From Gaiellasilicea sp963794385 (GTDB lineage: Bacteria > Actinomycetota > Thermoleophilia > Gaiellales > Gaiellaceae): a stretch of DNA of 64,000 nucleotides. Below the pieces are notes generated by a model. It had not been told where the DNA came from. It saw only the letters and a list, made by a program, of their open reading frames with translations, and made no database searches. Each line of letters starts with the position of its first letter. Within the stretch, counting starts at the first letter, position 1. A program made the position numbers and the translations under genes. Where the stretch lies: NCBI GenBank assembly GCA_963794385.1, contig CAWCDT010000010.1:292093-356092 (forward strand), written 5' to 3'. Below, one piece after another: positions 1 through 7,518 of this stretch.

Positions 1-663
1 CAGCTGGTCGACGACGACGTCGGCGGCGCGGTAGCGCGCGAACGCCTCGTCGTGGTGCAGGCCCTCGACGAGCTCGAGGTCGGCATCGAGACCCTCGACC
101 GCCGCGACGACGTGCTCGGTGCCCTTGCGGCGCCGCGAGGAGGGCGCGTGGACGATCAGCGGGCGCTCTCGCTCCGGGAGCGGCGCCGGCTCGATCGCGG
201 CGAGGTCGACCCCCGGCGGGATCACCTCCGCCTCCGGCACCCAGCGGATCGCGTCGTAGCTCCCGACCACCTGCGCGTCCGCCCGGCGCCCGTAGGCGAG
301 CTGCTCCGGCGTCTTGCCGCGGATGTCCGAGCCGAGGTAGTGCATCACCGACTTCTTCCGTGCCGCGCGGAGGATCGGGAACTGGAGCCTCTTCGGCACG
401 AGCGTCAGGCCGAAGTGGAAGTGGAAGACGTCGGTCCGGGGGAGGAGCCGTGCGAAGGCTGCCCATTGGCGCGCCTGCCGGCCAAGTAACAGACTGTTAC
501 TTGGGATCTCGAGCGACCAGTCCGCCTCCGGGTGGAGCTTGTACCGCTCGAAGACGACGAGCCGCGCGTCGACGCCGCGCCGCCGCAGCGCCTGCGCGTT
601 CGTCCACGGGACACCGGCCGTGTTGACGGGGCAGAGGGTGACGCGCAGCGGTGGGTCGGCCAC
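1..663 (-). CDS. Glycosyltransferase, GT4-like, 3' end outside window
   Basis: This reading frame is open from a GTG at 663 to the window edge (221 codons), so the C-terminus is missing. It begins LRVTLCPVNTAGVPW and continues with FHFHFGLTLVPKR, MHYLGSDIRGK and VIPPGVDLAAIEP, the usual succession in GT-B glycosyltransferases: an N-terminal Rossmann domain, then the inter-domain VIPNGVD-type linker and the start of the donor-binding domain. It probably transfers a sugar from a nucleotide donor onto a surface glycan in the cytosol. The GTG is preceded by a -10-like TATTCT (672-677, reverse strand) with 8 bases between, so the mRNA would be leaderless. A perfect 23 bp palindrome (482-504) lies in frame inside the gene and encodes SNSLLLG. 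Substrate is unknown. Confidence 0.8.
   Translation of the reverse strand, partial: MADPPLRVTLCPVNTAGVPWTNAQALRRRGVDARLVVFERYKLHPEADWSLEIPSNSLLLGRQARQWAAFARLLPRTDVFHFHFGLTLVPKRLQFPILRAARKKSVMHYLGSDIRGKTPEQLAYGRRADAQVVGSYDAIRWVPEAEVIPPGVDLAAIEPAPLPERERPLIVHAPSSRRRKGTEHVVAAVEGLDADLELVEGLHHDEAFARYRAADVVVDQL
482..504. repeat. 23 bp perfect palindrome inside a coding gene
   Basis: The sequence is CCAAGTAACAG, a central A, then CTGTTACTTGG: 11 bp arms with a one-base centre. It is an AT-rich island in a GC-rich gene, keeps the glycosyltransferase frame open, and has the same architecture (CC...GG, 11-1-11) as the element at 15336-15358. It could be a small mobile palindromic element or a protein-binding site. 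Confidence 0.75.
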
Positions 664-682
664 GATCGGCGAGAATACGGGT

Positions 683-1555
683 ATGGACACCCGCACGCGT
701 GTTGTCCGCAGCGAGGATGACGCCGGCTCCTGGGAGCTGGCGTTGCGCAGGCCGCATCCCGCCCTGCGCGACCACGTGCTCGTGCTCGAGGGCTACGAGG
801 AGCACTTGAGGGCGCCGGTGCGGCAGCATCACCTGCCGCCCGTCTTCGTGCCGGTGATCATCAACTTCGGCCCGCCGTACCGGCTGCTCGATCCCGCCGA
901 CGCGCGCGTGCTCGCCCGACCGCGCGCGAGCTTCGTCTCGGGGCTCGGCGAGGCCGGCGGCTTGACCGAGTCGGACGGCGCCGCGCTCTGCGTGCAGGTC
1001 AATCTGACCCCGCTCGGTGCCCGCGCCGTCCTGGGAGTGCCGATGCACGAGCTCGAGGACCGCGTCCTCCCGCTCGAGGACGTGCTCGGCCGGGGGGTCG
1101 AGGAGCTGGAGGAGCGGCTCTTCGAGGCACCCGACTGGGAGTCGCGGCTGGCGCTCGCCGAGGCGTTCATCGCCGCCAGGCTGGGCGACGCGCCCGAGCC
1201 GAGGCCGGACGTCGTCCGGGCGCTGCGGCGCCTCGAGGAGACGCAGGGGCGAGTCCGCGTCGAAGAGCTCGCCGCGGAGCTCCGCTGCAGCCGCAAGCAT
1301 CTGCTCGTCCAGTTTCGCGACCACGTCGGGCCCGGGCCGAAGACGGTCGCACGCCTCCACCGCTTCAACCGCCTGCTCCGCCTCGTCGCGCGCGATGCGG
1401 AGCCCGACTGGGCGGGCCTCGCCCTGAGCTGCGGCTATTACGACCAGTCGCACCTGAGCCGTGAGGTGCGCCGCCTCGCGGGCTGCACACCGCGCGAGCT
1501 GTCACGGCAACACACGGTCACATTCGTCCAAGACGCGCTCGCCGCGTCGGCCTAG
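683..1555 (+). CDS. AraC/XylS-family transcriptional regulator
   Basis: This is a 290-residue protein starting at ATG 683 (MDTRTRVV). The C-terminal third holds the two helix-turn-helix motifs of the AraC family: VEELAAELRCSRKHLLVQFR for the first, and GLALSCGYYDQSHLSREVRR followed by GCTPRELSR for the second. The CGYYDQSHLSR string matches the family's typical second-HTH signature (GYYDQSHFxRxFRR). The N-terminal ~190 residues resemble the effector domain common in actinobacterial members (NFGPPYRL, FVSGLGE). It is divergent from the glycosyltransferase and 32 bases upstream of a VOC gene, which it may regulate. The effector is unknown. Confidence 0.9.
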   Translation: MDTRTRVVRSEDDAGSWELALRRPHPALRDHVLVLEGYEEHLRAPVRQHHLPPVFVPVIINFGPPYRLLDPADARVLARPRASFVSGLGEAGGLTESDGAALCVQVNLTPLGARAVLGVPMHELEDRVLPLEDVLGRGVEELEERLFEAPDWESRLALAEAFIAARLGDAPEPRPDVVRALRRLEETQGRVRVEELAAELRCSRKHLLVQFRDHVGPGPKTVARLHRFNRLLRLVARDAEPDWAGLALSCGYYDQSHLSREVRRLAGCTPRELSRQHTVTFVQDALAASA

Positions 1556-1587
1556 CCTCGCTTCGTGACCGACGAAAGGAGTGAGCA

Positions 1588-1956
1588 ATGGCAACCTCCA
1601 GCGTGTTCCCGTTCTTCGGCTACGACGACGCCTCCGCGGCGATCGACTGGCTCGAGCGGACGTTCGGCTTCGAGCGCGGCGACGTGCACATGAACAACGG
1701 CAAGGTCGCGCACGCGGAGCTCTGGTTCGGGCCGGGCGCCGTGATGGTGGGCTCGGGAGGCGGAAGCGTGGGCGACGACGGCGTCTACGTCGTCGTCGAG
1801 GATATCGACGCGCATTACGCGCGGGCGAAGGCGGCCGGGGCGGAGATCGTCCGCGAGCTGCACGACACGGACTACGGGTCGCGCGACTACATGGCCCGCG
1901 ATCCCGAGGGCAGGCTCTGGGGCTTCGGCACGTATCAGGCGTCCCACTCGAGCTGA
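1588..1956 (+). CDS. VOC-superfamily (glyoxalase/bleomycin-resistance-like) protein
   Basis: A 122-residue single-domain protein with the vicinal-oxygen-chelate pattern: an N-terminal half beginning FPFFGYDDASAAIDWLERTFGF and a C-terminal half VVVEDIDAHYARAKAAGAEI ending RDPEGRLWGFGTY, as in antibiotic-resistance or PhnB-like members. The metal-ligand pattern is incomplete by eye, so catalysis cannot be assumed. The start ATG has a clear Shine-Dalgarno GAAAGGAG at 1573-1580. A TAGCCT box at 1553-1558 overlaps the stop codon of the AraC gene and may be its own promoter. The 3' end overlaps the convergent ATP-grasp gene by 22 bases. Confidence 0.85.
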   Translation: MATSSVFPFFGYDDASAAIDWLERTFGFERGDVHMNNGKVAHAELWFGPGAVMVGSGGGSVGDDGVYVVVEDIDAHYARAKAAGAEIVRELHDTDYGSRDYMARDPEGRLWGFGTYQASHSS

Positions 1957-2960
1957 TCGAAATAGCGCAGCGCCGTGCGCCCGGGCCGGACCCGGGCGCG
2001 CAGCGCTGCGAGCTCCTCGTCCGAGATCTCGCCGAGCGCTCGCTTGACGCCGAGGTAGGGGAGGTTCAGATCCTCCTGGTAGACGACCGTCGAGATGCGC
2101 GGGTTGATCTCGATCACGTGCTCGCCGACGAGCTGGATGTTGAAGAACCACTCGATCCCGAGCTCGGCGACCAGCGTGTCCGCGGTCGCCATCAGCTGCT
2201 CGTCCTCGAGCGTGACGAAGTACATGGCGAGCCCTGCGCGCATCGCCTCACGCGTCTTCGGGTGGCCGAGCACGACCCGCTCGCCGTCGGCGATCCCGTC
2301 GATCGTGCGCTCCCCGCCCGTCGCCAGCTCCATCACGAGCAGGTCGGGGCCACCCTCTGCGGGGAGCAGCTCGACGGCCTCCTCGAGCCGCATCGCGACC
2401 GAGCCAGGCCGCTCGTGCAGAAGCTGGTGGGCCCGGTCGACTGTCGGGTCGAGGATGCGGAAGCCGCGCGAGCCGGACGAGAAGACGGGCTTGAAGCAGA
2501 CGGGACGGTCGGGATAGCCGAGCTCGCGCGCCGCGGCCTCGACCGCGTCGGCGCCGTTGACGCGCCGGAAGTCCGGTCCGTTCACGCCGAGCCGCTGCAG
2601 CAGCGCGTAAGTCTCCGCCTTGTCGTTCGAGCGCCGGATCGTCTCCGGCGACGAGACGAGCACCGGCACCGGGAAGCGCTCCCTGTGCTCAGCGAGGCCC
2701 GCGAGGTCGAACGAGGACTGGGGCAGGACGACGTCGACGCCCTCGCGCTCGACGACGTCGAGGATCGCGTCCGCGAAGCCGGGGTCCGAGCCCGCAGGCA
2801 CCTGATGGAAGGCGTCACACAGGTGACGGCCGACCGAGCGCTCGCTCATGTCGGTGCCGACGAGCCGGACGGTGCGCTCGCCGTTCTCGCGCAGCGCGCG
2901 CAGGAGCGCGGCCGTGCCCGGCGCGCCCGACGCGCTGACCAGAACGGTGACGTCTTTCAC
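1935..2960 (-). CDS. ATP-grasp domain ligase
   Basis: A 341-residue carboxylate-amine ligase of the ATP-grasp superfamily. The N-terminal Rossmann-like domain starts VTVLVSASGAPGTAALLRAL; the ATP-binding lobe has CFKPVFSSGSRGFRIL near residues 155-170; the metal-binding C-terminal end has VIEINPRIS near 283-290, where Glu and Asn normally hold Mg-ATP. The family forms an acyl-phosphate on a carboxylic acid and couples it to an amine. The GTG start at 2960 overlaps the stop of the upstream deacetylase-like gene (GTGA), so a longer frame extending upstream is rejected. It is the last gene of a three-gene reverse operon. The substrate may be an amino sugar, which is inferred from context only. 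Confidence 0.85.
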   Translation of the reverse strand: MKDVTVLVSASGAPGTAALLRALRENGERTVRLVGTDMSERSVGRHLCDAFHQVPAGSDPGFADAILDVVEREGVDVVLPQSSFDLAGLAEHRERFPVPVLVSSPETIRRSNDKAETYALLQRLGVNGPDFRRVNGADAVEAAARELGYPDRPVCFKPVFSSGSRGFRILDPTVDRAHQLLHERPGSVAMRLEEAVELLPAEGGPDLLVMELATGGERTIDGIADGERVVLGHPKTREAMRAGLAMYFVTLEDEQLMATADTLVAELGIEWFFNIQLVGEHVIEINPRISTVVYQEDLNLPYLGVKRALGEISDEELAALRARVRPGRTALRYFDQLEWDA

Positions 2961-3598
2961 GAGAGGTCGACCCGGTCCGCGGCTAGCTGGTCGAGGCGGC
3001 GCTCCTTCTCCTCCTCGAGCATCGAGCGCATCGTCTCGCCCATGCGTGAGCCGGGGTAGACCCAGATCTCGGGGTGCGTCAGCAGCTGCAGCCATGGAAA
3101 CGCGCCCGCGCGGAGCTCCTCGTGCGGGCAGCCCGAGCGCCAGTACTGGTTCGAGTCCGAGCGGTACGTCTCCGGGTGGAACCACGGCGGCTCCATCACG
3201 TTGAGCGCTCCCTCGACCGGCGCGCGCATGTACTCCGGGTCCGGGTTGTGCCAGGCGATCACGGGGTCGAAGCGGTCGTCGATGACGATCCTCGGGTAGA
3301 CGGCGTGGAGGCCGACTCGGTGCCCGAGCTCGCGCAGCCGTGCCAGCGCCTGCTCGCCCTCGGGCGAGGCGAGGTTGTAGAACACCGAGCCGGTCATCAG
3401 GAAGTACGTCGCCTGCGCTTCCGCGTCCGACTCGAGCTCGGCGAGGCGCAGCGCGGCGTCGAGAGAGAGGTCGACGTCGTGGCGCAAGATCAGCTCCCCC
3501 GACTGCGGCTCGCCCTCGAAGAACGCGAACCGGTAGCCGCCCGCCTTCGCAGCCTCGATCAGCTCGGCGTAGTGGTCGAGGTCGAACGCGCAGCTCAT
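2957..3598 (-). CDS. NodB-like polysaccharide deacetylase family protein
   Basis: A 213-residue protein containing LILRHDVDLSLDAALRLAEL, the motif in which His and Asp/Asp of carbohydrate esterase family 4 relatives bind metal, followed by TYFLMTG and LGHRVGLHAVYPR (TFFMT and GHEIGLH-like). It is short and has no signal peptide, so it is likely a cytosolic enzyme acting on a small sugar intermediate rather than a wall-acting esterase. It is tightly coupled on both sides: ATGA overlap with the upstream ATP-grasp gene and GTGA overlap with the downstream one. A deacetylase between two ligases would supply a free amine for ligation; that step is inference. Confidence 0.75.
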   Translation of the reverse strand: MSCAFDLDHYAELIEAAKAGGYRFAFFEGEPQSGELILRHDVDLSLDAALRLAELESDAEAQATYFLMTGSVFYNLASPEGEQALARLRELGHRVGLHAVYPRIVIDDRFDPVIAWHNPDPEYMRAPVEGALNVMEPPWFHPETYRSDSNQYWRSGCPHEELRAGAFPWLQLLTHPEIWVYPGSRMGETMRSMLEEEKERRLDQLAADRVDLS

Positions 3599-4809
3599 GC
3601 CGGTTCCACCTCGACCTCCAGCAGGCGTGCCGCGGCCTCGGCGCGCTGCAGCGCCTCGACCGAGGTGTCGGCGGTCGCGATCACGTAGCCGCGGCGGTCG
3701 CCGTCGAGCCGCACGGGGCGGATCGTCTCGCCGACCTGGAGGTAGGTGTCGGCCTGCACGACGCCCTCGGCGGCGAGCACCGGCTCGAGCGGGCCGACGG
3801 AGAGAACCTTCCCGGTCGGTAGCGGCCCGGGCTGAGCCGTCAGGAATCGGATCGCGAGCGGCTGCTTGACGCGTGGGAGGACGAGGTCGTCCGGGATCTT
3901 CTGGCCGAGCGCCTGGCGCAGCGCCACCTCGACGAGGTCGACGCCGACGGCATGGCGGACGAGATCGGCCATCTGGCCGCCGGGGATGCGCGCCGCGACC
4001 TCGACGACGCGGACAGAGCCGTCGTCGGAGACGATCAGCTGCGGGAACGCGATTCCGTCGCGCAGGCCGAGCGCCTGCACCGCCCGGACGGCGATCCGCT
4101 CCGCCTCTTCGAGCACGTCGGCGTAGATCGAGGCCGGGTAGACGTGGATCCAGCCGACGCCGAAGCCGATCCCGGGAGGCCGCAACCGGTCGGAGAGCGT
4201 CAGCGCGAAGGCGTCGCCCCGGCGTGCGATCACGATCCCGTTCAGCTCGAGCCCGTCGTGGAAGCTCTCGACGATCGCCTCGTCGCTCGGCGACTCGGCG
4301 AGGGCGGCGTGCAGGTGCGCGTCGAGGTCGTCCTGCGACTGGAGGTAGAAGATCCCCCGCTGCCCGCCGGAGTCAGCCGGCTTCAGCACCGCCGGCACGC
4401 CGACGGCGTGGAGGGCGGCGCGCGCGCTCTGGAGGTCTCGTGCGGCGGCGAAGCGCGGCTGCGGCACGCCCGCATCGGCGAGCGTGCGGCGCATCGCGAT
4501 CTTGTGCGTCATCAGGTGCGCCGTCTCGGTGCCGATCCCGGGCAACCCGAGCTCCTTGGCCACAGCGGCGACGAACGGAACGGCGCGGTCGGCGGAAACG
4601 GTGAGCACCCCCTGGACGTCGTGTCGCCGTGCCACGTCGGTCACCGCGCCGACATCCGTGAAGTCCACCGCCTCGCCGGCGTCCGCGACCTGGAGCCCCA
4701 GCGCCTCGGGGTTACGGTCGACGGCGACGACACGAAAGCCGAGCTCCTTCGCGCGGAGGATCGCACGGCGCTGGTGGCGCCCGGCGCCGACGAAGAGGAC
4801 GGTCGTCAC
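3595..4809 (-). CDS. ATP-grasp domain ligase
   Basis: A 404-residue ATP-grasp enzyme with a clear PurK/CarB-like layout: an N-terminal dinucleotide-type fold (TVLFVGAGRHQRRAILRA), an ATP-binding segment VLKPADSGGQRGIFYL near residue 140, and a metal-binding segment VRVVEVAARIPGGQMADLV near 270. The last ~90 residues form an extra C-terminal domain as in the larger members of the family. The GTG start at 4809 follows a TACGAT -10 box (4819-4824, reverse) by 9 bases, so this is the first gene of a leaderless operon continuing into the deacetylase-like and second ATP-grasp genes by 4-base overlaps. Substrate is unknown. Confidence 0.88.
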   Translation of the reverse strand: MTTVLFVGAGRHQRRAILRAKELGFRVVAVDRNPEALGLQVADAGEAVDFTDVGAVTDVARRHDVQGVLTVSADRAVPFVAAVAKELGLPGIGTETAHLMTHKIAMRRTLADAGVPQPRFAAARDLQSARAALHAVGVPAVLKPADSGGQRGIFYLQSQDDLDAHLHAALAESPSDEAIVESFHDGLELNGIVIARRGDAFALTLSDRLRPPGIGFGVGWIHVYPASIYADVLEEAERIAVRAVQALGLRDGIAFPQLIVSDDGSVRVVEVAARIPGGQMADLVRHAVGVDLVEVALRQALGQKIPDDLVLPRVKQPLAIRFLTAQPGPLPTGKVLSVGPLEPVLAAEGVVQADTYLQVGETIRPVRLDGDRRGYVIATADTSVEALQRAEAAARLLEVEVEPA

Positions 4810-4857
4810 GTGCGCGCGATCGTATCCGGGCGTCGATGGCCCGGTCGTCGCGATCTG

Positions 4858-5265
4858 TTAGGAGCCTGCGGCGCCCATGCCCGGCACGAGAAAGCCGAGC
4901 TTCTTCGCGCGCGCGATCTGGCAGCCGTCGCGGACGGTGAGCTTGACCCAGACCTTGTTGCCGCGGAAGGTGCCGGAGATCACGGCCTCCTGCGGGCCCC
5001 CGTAGATCTGGGTGCACTGTAGGTCCTTCCGCAGGGGCGCGAAGGGGCTCTGCATCGTGTTGAGCCTGACGCACGCCGTGCCGGGACGGGGCAGCGTGCC
5101 CGCCGCCGGGGCGCAGCGCAGGGTCCAGCGCTGCATCTCGCCCTTCCCCTGCCCTTCCGGCCAGACTCTCATCTGCAGGTCGGTCGAGGACGTCGCCGAG
5201 CTCGACGCTCCTGCGCCGCAGCCCACGACCACTGCGAGGACGGCGATGACGACCCCGATCCGCAT
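4858..5265 (-). CDS. Lipoprotein with subtilisin-inhibitor-like (SSI) domain
   Basis: A 135-residue protein with a lipoprotein signal (hydrophobic stretch ending VVVGC, Cys16). The mature part resembles the Streptomyces subtilisin inhibitor family: RWTLRCAPAAGTLPRPGTAC, then PFAP, LQCTQIYGGPQEAVISGTF and DGCQIAR. The four mature cysteines fit the two SSI disulfides, and the CTQIYGGP segment corresponds to the reactive-site loop, putting Gln at P1 where SSI has Met. It would sit on the outer face of the membrane and could block serine proteases. The lipid anchor is unusual for this normally secreted family. It stands alone between divergent operons. Confidence 0.8.
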   Translation of the reverse strand: MRIGVVIAVLAVVVGCGAGASSSATSSTDLQMRVWPEGQGKGEMQRWTLRCAPAAGTLPRPGTACVRLNTMQSPFAPLRKDLQCTQIYGGPQEAVISGTFRGNKVWVKLTVRDGCQIARAKKLGFLVPGMGAAGS

Positions 5266-5300
5266 CGGGTCACACGGTAGCGCGGCGATACACTCGCCGC

Positions 5301-6269
5301 GTGCTCGAAGGCAAGCGAATCTTCATCACGGGTGGCGCCGGATTCATCGGAACGACGCTTGCCCGGCGCCTCGTCGACCTAAACGAGGTTGTCGCCATTG
5401 ACAACTTACACCGCGACGCCCTCTCGGGCACGACGCTGGCCGAGCATCCGAGCTTCACGTTCCACCAGGCCGATGTCCTCGACGCGGACGCGATGATCGA
5501 GCTCGCCCGCGGTGCGACGCACGTCGTCCATTGCGCCGCGATTGCGGGCGTCGATACCGTGCTCGAGAGCCCGGTGCGGACGATGCGGGTCAACCTGATC
5601 GGCACCTACAACGTGCTCGAGGCGGCGGTCGCGACGCTGGGAACGGTGGAGCGCTTCCTCGACTTCTCAACGAGCGAGGTCTTCGGGACGCACGCGTTCC
5701 GCGTCCAGGAGGGGGAGGTCTCGACGATCGGCTCCGTCGGGGAGGCGCGGTGGACCTACGCGGTCTCGAAGCTCGCCGGCGAGCACATGGCGCACGCTTA
5801 CCACGACGAGCTCGCGCTCCCGGCGGTCACGGTGCACCCATTCAACGTCTACGGGCCGGGACAGATCGGCGGCGGCGCGATCCGCGCCTTCATCGAGGGC
5901 GCCCTCGCCGGCCGCGACCTGACGATTCACGGCGACGGCTCTCAGATCCGGGCCTGGTGCTACGTCGACGACATGGTCGCCGGCTGCCTGATCTGCCTCG
6001 AGCATCCGGACGCGGTCGGCCAGACGTTCAACATCGGCAACCCGCGTTCGACCGTGACGATCTACGACCTTGCCCAGCGGGTGCGACGGTTGACGGGCGC
6101 GGAGGTCGACATCGTCTTCCAGCCGCTCCACTACGCCGACGTCGAGCTGCGGATCCCGAACGTCGAGAAGGCGCGCGAGGTGCTCGGCTTCGAGGCGAGG
6201 GTCGATCTCGACGATGGCCTCGAGCGGACGATCGCCTGGTATCGCCAGCGCCAGACGTTGCTGGCGTGA
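5301..6269 (+). CDS. NAD-dependent nucleotide-sugar epimerase/dehydratase (extended SDR)
   Basis: A 322-residue extended short-chain dehydrogenase. It has the nucleotide-binding TGGAGFIG near residues 10-17, the STSEVFG serine segment near 123-129 and the catalytic Y-x-x-x-K as YAVSK (Tyr153, Lys157). The C-terminal half carries FNVYGPGQ and an IHGDGSQIRAWCYVDDMV segment typical of UDP-glucose 4-epimerase and dTDP-glucose dehydratase relatives. The GTG start is 6 bases after a TACACT -10 box (5289-5294). It lies just upstream of a DegT aminotransferase, the usual pairing for making an amino-deoxy sugar, so a 4- or 3-keto sugar product is likely. The exact substrate is not readable. Confidence 0.9.
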   Translation: MLEGKRIFITGGAGFIGTTLARRLVDLNEVVAIDNLHRDALSGTTLAEHPSFTFHQADVLDADAMIELARGATHVVHCAAIAGVDTVLESPVRTMRVNLIGTYNVLEAAVATLGTVERFLDFSTSEVFGTHAFRVQEGEVSTIGSVGEARWTYAVSKLAGEHMAHAYHDELALPAVTVHPFNVYGPGQIGGGAIRAFIEGALAGRDLTIHGDGSQIRAWCYVDDMVAGCLICLEHPDAVGQTFNIGNPRSTVTIYDLAQRVRRLTGAEVDIVFQPLHYADVELRIPNVEKAREVLGFEARVDLDDGLERTIAWYRQRQTLLA

Positions 6270-6373
6270 GCCCTCCGTCGGCCAACGAGCCAAGTCCCGC
6301 GCGCGGAGCCGGGCTTGGCCCGGCGGGAGCGCAAACCGACGGTCAGGAAGCGGCGACGGAGAAGGAGGGGGCT

Positions 6374-6399
6374 CATGGGGAACCATGGGTTCCCCCATG
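6374..6399. repeat. Inverted repeat enclosing an aminotransferase start codon
   Basis: CATGGGGAACC, then ATG, then GGTTCCCC-C-ATG: about 11 bp arms with one bulged C and the ATG at 6385 in the loop. An AAGGAGGGG-like Shine-Dalgarno (6362-6370) lies just before it and points first to another ATG at 6375, which opens a 17-codon reading frame ending at 6428. It may be a translation-control hairpin, or another palindromic element. Confidence 0.55.
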
Positions 6400-7485
6400 C
6401 AGGGTCGCGTGGTACAGGAGAGCGCTGAGCCCGTCCGCCTAGCCTTCCCCGAGCTGGGGGAGGCGGAGCTGGCGGAGGTGCGCGCAGTGCTCGAGTCGGG
6501 CGCGCTGACGATGGGGCCGAAGGTCGAGGAGTTCGAGGGGCTCGTCGCGGTGGCCTGCGGCGTCGAGCACGCCGTTGCGGTCTCCAACGGCACCGCGGCG
6601 CTTCACCTCGCTGTGCTCGCCCTCGGGATCGGCGCCGGCGACGAGGTAATTGTCCCCGCCTACACGTTTCCCGCGACGGCGAACGTCGTCCGCCTCGCGG
6701 GCGCCACGCCGGTGCTCGTCGACATCGATGCGGCGACCTTCAACCTCGACGTCGCGAAGGTGTACGACGCGGTGACGCCCCGGACGAAGGCGGTGCTCGC
6801 CGTCCACCTCTTCGGCCGGCCGCTTGACTGGGAGGCGCTCCAGAGCGCCTTGCCGCCCGAGGTGCTGCTGCTCGAAGACGCGGCCGGTGCGCTCGGAGCG
6901 GAGTGGCGCGGAATGCCGTGCGGCGGCCTCGGGACGATGGGTTGTCTTTCCTTCCATCCCCGCAAGGTCGTGACCACGGGCGAGGGGGGCGCGGTGACGA
7001 CCAACGACGCCGAGCTCGCGGCGTCGGTCCGCCGGCTGCGCCATCACGGGCTCGACCTGGGCGGCGATATCGCCAGCCCGTCGACGAACTACCGCCTCGC
7101 GGACATTCTCTGCGCGATCGGGATCCCGCAGCTGCGCCGTCTGGACGAGCTGCTCGCGGAGCGGACGCAGATCGCCGCCGGCTACGCGGAGCGGCTCGAC
7201 GGAGTCGTCGATCTCCCGGGCGCCGACGAGGGCGACGTGCACGGCTGGCAGGCGTACGTGATCCAGCTCGACCGGAAAGACGAGGCGCTGGCGGCGCTGC
7301 GGGCGGAAGGGATCGAGGTGCAGATCGGCACCTACGCGCTGCACCGGCTCTCCGCCTACCGCGACCAGGGACGGTTTCCGGGAGCGGACGCGGCCTTCGA
7401 CCGCGCCCTCGCGCTGCCGTTGCACTCCCGGTTGACGGACGCCGACCTCGACCGCGTCGCGGCCGGGGTCAGGCGGTTCTCTTGA
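6385..7485 (+). CDS. DegT/DnrJ/EryC1/StrS-family aminotransferase
   Basis: A PLP-dependent aminotransferase of about 366 residues that adds an amino group to a keto-deoxy nucleotide sugar. Visible motifs are SNGTAALHLA (cofactor phosphate binding), VPAYTFPATAN, the EDAAGALGAEW segment holding the Asp that pairs with the pyridine nitrogen, and SFHPRKVVTTGEGG, whose Lys (about residue 194) should form the Schiff base. The start is uncertain: ATG 6385, ATG 6397 and GTG 6409 are all in frame, and the region is an inverted repeat. The epimerase 115 bases upstream on the same strand probably supplies the keto sugar. The gene ends just inside the TetR promoter. Confidence 0.9.
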   Translation: MGSPMQGRVVQESAEPVRLAFPELGEAELAEVRAVLESGALTMGPKVEEFEGLVAVACGVEHAVAVSNGTAALHLAVLALGIGAGDEVIVPAYTFPATANVVRLAGATPVLVDIDAATFNLDVAKVYDAVTPRTKAVLAVHLFGRPLDWEALQSALPPEVLLLEDAAGALGAEWRGMPCGGLGTMGCLSFHPRKVVTTGEGGAVTTNDAELAASVRRLRHHGLDLGGDIASPSTNYRLADILCAIGIPQLRRLDELLAERTQIAAGYAERLDGVVDLPGADEGDVHGWQAYVIQLDRKDEALAALRAEGIEVQIGTYALHRLSAYRDQGRFPGADAAFDRALALPLHSRLTDADLDRVAAGVRRFS

Positions 7486-7510
7486 CAAGCGAGTCAAGAT
7501 AGTAAATACT
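7482..7510 (+). promoter_or_regulatory. tetR promoter and candidate operator
   Basis: A consensus -35 TTGACA (7482-7487), 17 bases, then AATACT (7505-7510), with ATG 8 bases later, so the transcript is probably leaderless. TTGAC and GTCAA form an inverted repeat around AAGCGA, and AGTAAATACT is a second small palindrome, related to the one before the MFS gene. It is likely a TetR autoregulatory site. Confidence 0.7.
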
Positions 7511-7518
7511 CACTTCCT

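Noticed and set aside
52..489. Forward-strand open frame of 145 codons
   Set aside because: Arg/Asp/Glu-rich antisense shadow of the reverse glycosyltransferase, whose motifs are clear.
497..1453. Reverse open frame of 318 codons
   Set aside because: Antisense of the AraC-family gene; no family motifs and very skewed composition.
2961..3185. Extended N-terminus for the ATP-grasp gene ending at 1935
   Set aside because: It overlaps the well-supported deacetylase-like gene; GTG 2960 with a GTGA overlap fits the operon pattern.
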